This document shows positions 62,526 through 64,000 of a stretch of DNA of 64,000 nt, piece by piece (the first letter of the stretch is position 1; the number at the start of each line of letters is the position of its first letter). Location: positions 62,001 through 126,000 of the forward strand of contig NZ_FOCV01000011.1 of the NCBI RefSeq assembly GCF_900110205.1. The letters run 5' to 3'. Under the pieces are notes generated by a model. That model worked only from the letters and a program-made list of their open reading frames with translations, ran no database searches and was not told the origin of the DNA. The stretch is from Rhizobium tibeticum (GTDB lineage Bacteria; Pseudomonadota; Alphaproteobacteria; Rhizobiales; Rhizobiaceae). Both the position numbers and the translations under genes were made by a program.

Positions 62526-64000
62526 TTGAGGATTGATCTGCTTTCACACCCGGCATTATCTGAACTCGCACAGCCATGCGGGTTGTGCGTGCAGGATGTC
62601 GAGGCCGAGGCCGACGCGGACGATGCGCCCGCCTCGATCAGGCACTCAATGGAACGCGTCGGCGAGGTACTTCACCTGGTAGTCGATCATTCCTATTTCA
62701 CGGCAAGGCGATCGAAGTTCGAAATCTGCGACGATGAAGGAGATCGGGCCGCCGTGCGTATTCTACAGGCCGTTCAAAGCGCCGTGATCGAGCTTCAGAC
62801 CGAGACCTTCAAGAAGCTCGCATCGGTCAATTCTGCAGTGATCAATTCGCTGGATGAGAACGAGATCGTCCACAACGTACTTCGCGAAGTGATGAATGTG
62901 CTACCGCATTGCGATGCCGGCGTCTTTCGGTTGTTCGACGAGGAAAGCGGCTATCTTGTTCCTGTCTCGCATGAAGGCCTGTCCGAGGACTACACACACT
63001 ATCGCCTACAGCCGAACGAATCCGTTTCTGGCGAAGTGTTCACGACCGGTCGGCCCGCCCTTCACAATGGCAGGCAGAACATCATCGATGCCCATCGCGT
63101 AATGCGTCCCGAAAGCCAGTCCTTCATGGAACGGTCCCAGATCGCGAACGCGCTACTCTGTGTGCCGGTGGTGGTCGAAGGGAAATGCCTGGGCACGTTG
63201 ACGACACTATCTTTCTCACAAGACGGAGCCTTTTCGGCCTTCGACCGGACCGTTCTTGAATCCCTTGCAGGGCAGATCGCAGTCGCCTATCAACGCTCGC
63301 TGGCCTATAGGAACGCCGTCGAAACGTCGCGTCGACTCGAACAGATGCGCAGCGATCTCGCACGAAAGAACGCAGAATTAGATCGCGCCGTCGAGTTGCA
63401 TGAGGCGCTGCTGCGCATCTTTTCCACCGGCGACGGACTGATGGAGCAACTCCGCGCCGTGTCCGAACTGTTCCATCTAAAGTTCCGGTTCGAGAACGTA
63501 CTGGGGGTCGACTATCGATCCCCTGAGTGGACCGACGGGGATGAAACGCTGTGCCAGTCGGTGGAAGTCGCGGAGGCGCCGGTCGGCCACTTCCACTTTC
63601 GACAGTCAGGCGATTCAGGCTTTCAACGCGCGCTTTTCGGCACGCTGGGTGCATTCGTCGCGCTGGATTTCGTGCGGGACATGTCGCGGATGGACGTTTT
63701 GAACGCGCGCAAGAAAGCGCACTTCGAGGCCCTGTCGACTGGGCTGGAGTCCGAGAGTCGCGGGACTCATTTCGGGTTCAGGCTTGACCGCCTCCACCAG
63801 ATCTTCGTCGCTCCAGCCCCTCGAATAACGGATCCGACCAACACCGTCTTATCCTTGTACAAGCTGGAATCCGATCTGCAGCAGGCGATGACCACACCGA
63901 ATGCGCTGATCTTCCACGAGAACGAACAGGTGATCATGCTTGTCTCCGCGTCCACCACCGCAGCGCTCGAACGCAATCTCAACGTGATCTCGAACGTGGC
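62526..64000 (+). CDS. GAF-domain transcriptional regulator, probably PucR/CdaR-like (3' end outside window)
   Basis: An open frame runs from a TTG at 62526, placed 5 bases after GGAGGG, to the window end (491 codons). Residues about 90-260 form a GAF domain (NSLDENEIVHNVLREVMNVL, then GVFRLFDEESG, SVSGEVF and ANALLCVPVVVEG). From about 275 the segment LARKNAELDRAVELHEALLR resembles the middle region of PucR-type regulators, whose helix-turn-helix lies at the C-terminus and would be beyond the window. It is divergent from the MFS/amidohydrolase operon and is its likely activator. Confidence 0.72.
   Translation, partial: MRIDLLSHPALSELAQPCGLCVQDVEAEADADDAPASIRHSMERVGEVLHLVVDHSYFTARRSKFEICDDEGDRAAVRILQAVQSAVIELQTETFKKLASVNSAVINSLDENEIVHNVLREVMNVLPHCDAGVFRLFDEESGYLVPVSHEGLSEDYTHYRLQPNESVSGEVFTTGRPALHNGRQNIIDAHRVMRPESQSFMERSQIANALLCVPVVVEGKCLGTLTTLSFSQDGAFSAFDRTVLESLAGQIAVAYQRSLAYRNAVETSRRLEQMRSDLARKNAELDRAVELHEALLRIFSTGDGLMEQLRAVSELFHLKFRFENVLGVDYRSPEWTDGDETLCQSVEVAEAPVGHFHFRQSGDSGFQRALFGTLGAFVALDFVRDMSRMDVLNARKKAHFEALSTGLESESRGTHFGFRLDRLHQIFVAPAPRITDPTNTVLSLYKLESDLQQAMTTPNALIFHENEQVIMLVSASTTAALERNLNVISNV

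Overview
The window is a GC-rich chromosomal segment of an alphaproteobacterium. It most resembles the Rhizobiaceae (Ensifer/Sinorhizobium/Rhizobium group), judging from gene content such as trpD-trpC-moaC-moeA, pyrG and secG, DUF2336, DUF1489, a bacterial transglutaminase-like cysteine peptidase, a PAS_5 protein and paired citrate-synthase homologues. This is inferred from recognised proteins only; no database search was possible.

1-12 kb: tryptophan and molybdenum-cofactor genes (trpD partial, trpC, moaC, moeA) lead into a broken ACT-like remnant. Next come minus-strand genes for a METTL20-like methyltransferase, a GNAT acetyltransferase, a DbpA-type DEAD-box helicase and a FecR/CHASE2-cyclase pair. 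Two divergent citrate-synthase homologues follow, one carrying an N-terminal DNA-binding domain, with two perfect palindromes between them. 12-31 kb: an ABC exporter, a multiply frameshifted SRPBCC pseudogene, pyrG, secG, tpiA, a secreted hydrolase, parE, OsmC with a GntR regulator, an AI-2E family permease, a DUF2336 protein, a nitroreductase/flavin-reductase pair, a Rhizobiaceae-type exported protein, thrS, and a coupled group made of a NifU-like scaffold, yidD, a 45-aa ORF and DUF1697. 32-50 kb: folE, hisI, patatin, CBS, rhomboid, PAS, PilZ, pip, a transglutaminase-like peptidase, a D,D-carboxypeptidase with SPOR domain, sdaA, DUF599/DUF1624 membrane proteins, a MerR regulator, mgtE, a deformylase-like protein lacking its metal ligands, a small secreted repeat protein and lipB.

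50-64 kb is accessory in character. A tRNA-Leu(GAG) is followed by decayed fragments (DUF3313 and an RND membrane-fusion protein). Then comes a tightly overlapping operon: sugar-type ABC importer, glycerophosphodiester phosphodiesterase, LacI regulator and inositol-monophosphatase-family phosphatase. It looks like a system for importing and dismantling a phosphodiester or polyol-phosphate compound. The last part holds a secreted metallo-beta-lactamase-fold hydrolase and a second catabolic locus: a GAF-containing regulator divergent from an MFS transporter, an M20 amidohydrolase and a 35-codon fragment of aspartate ammonia-lyase coupled to it by ATGA. Several Rho-independent terminators were found, including one on the minus strand that follows no recognisable gene and may end a small RNA.
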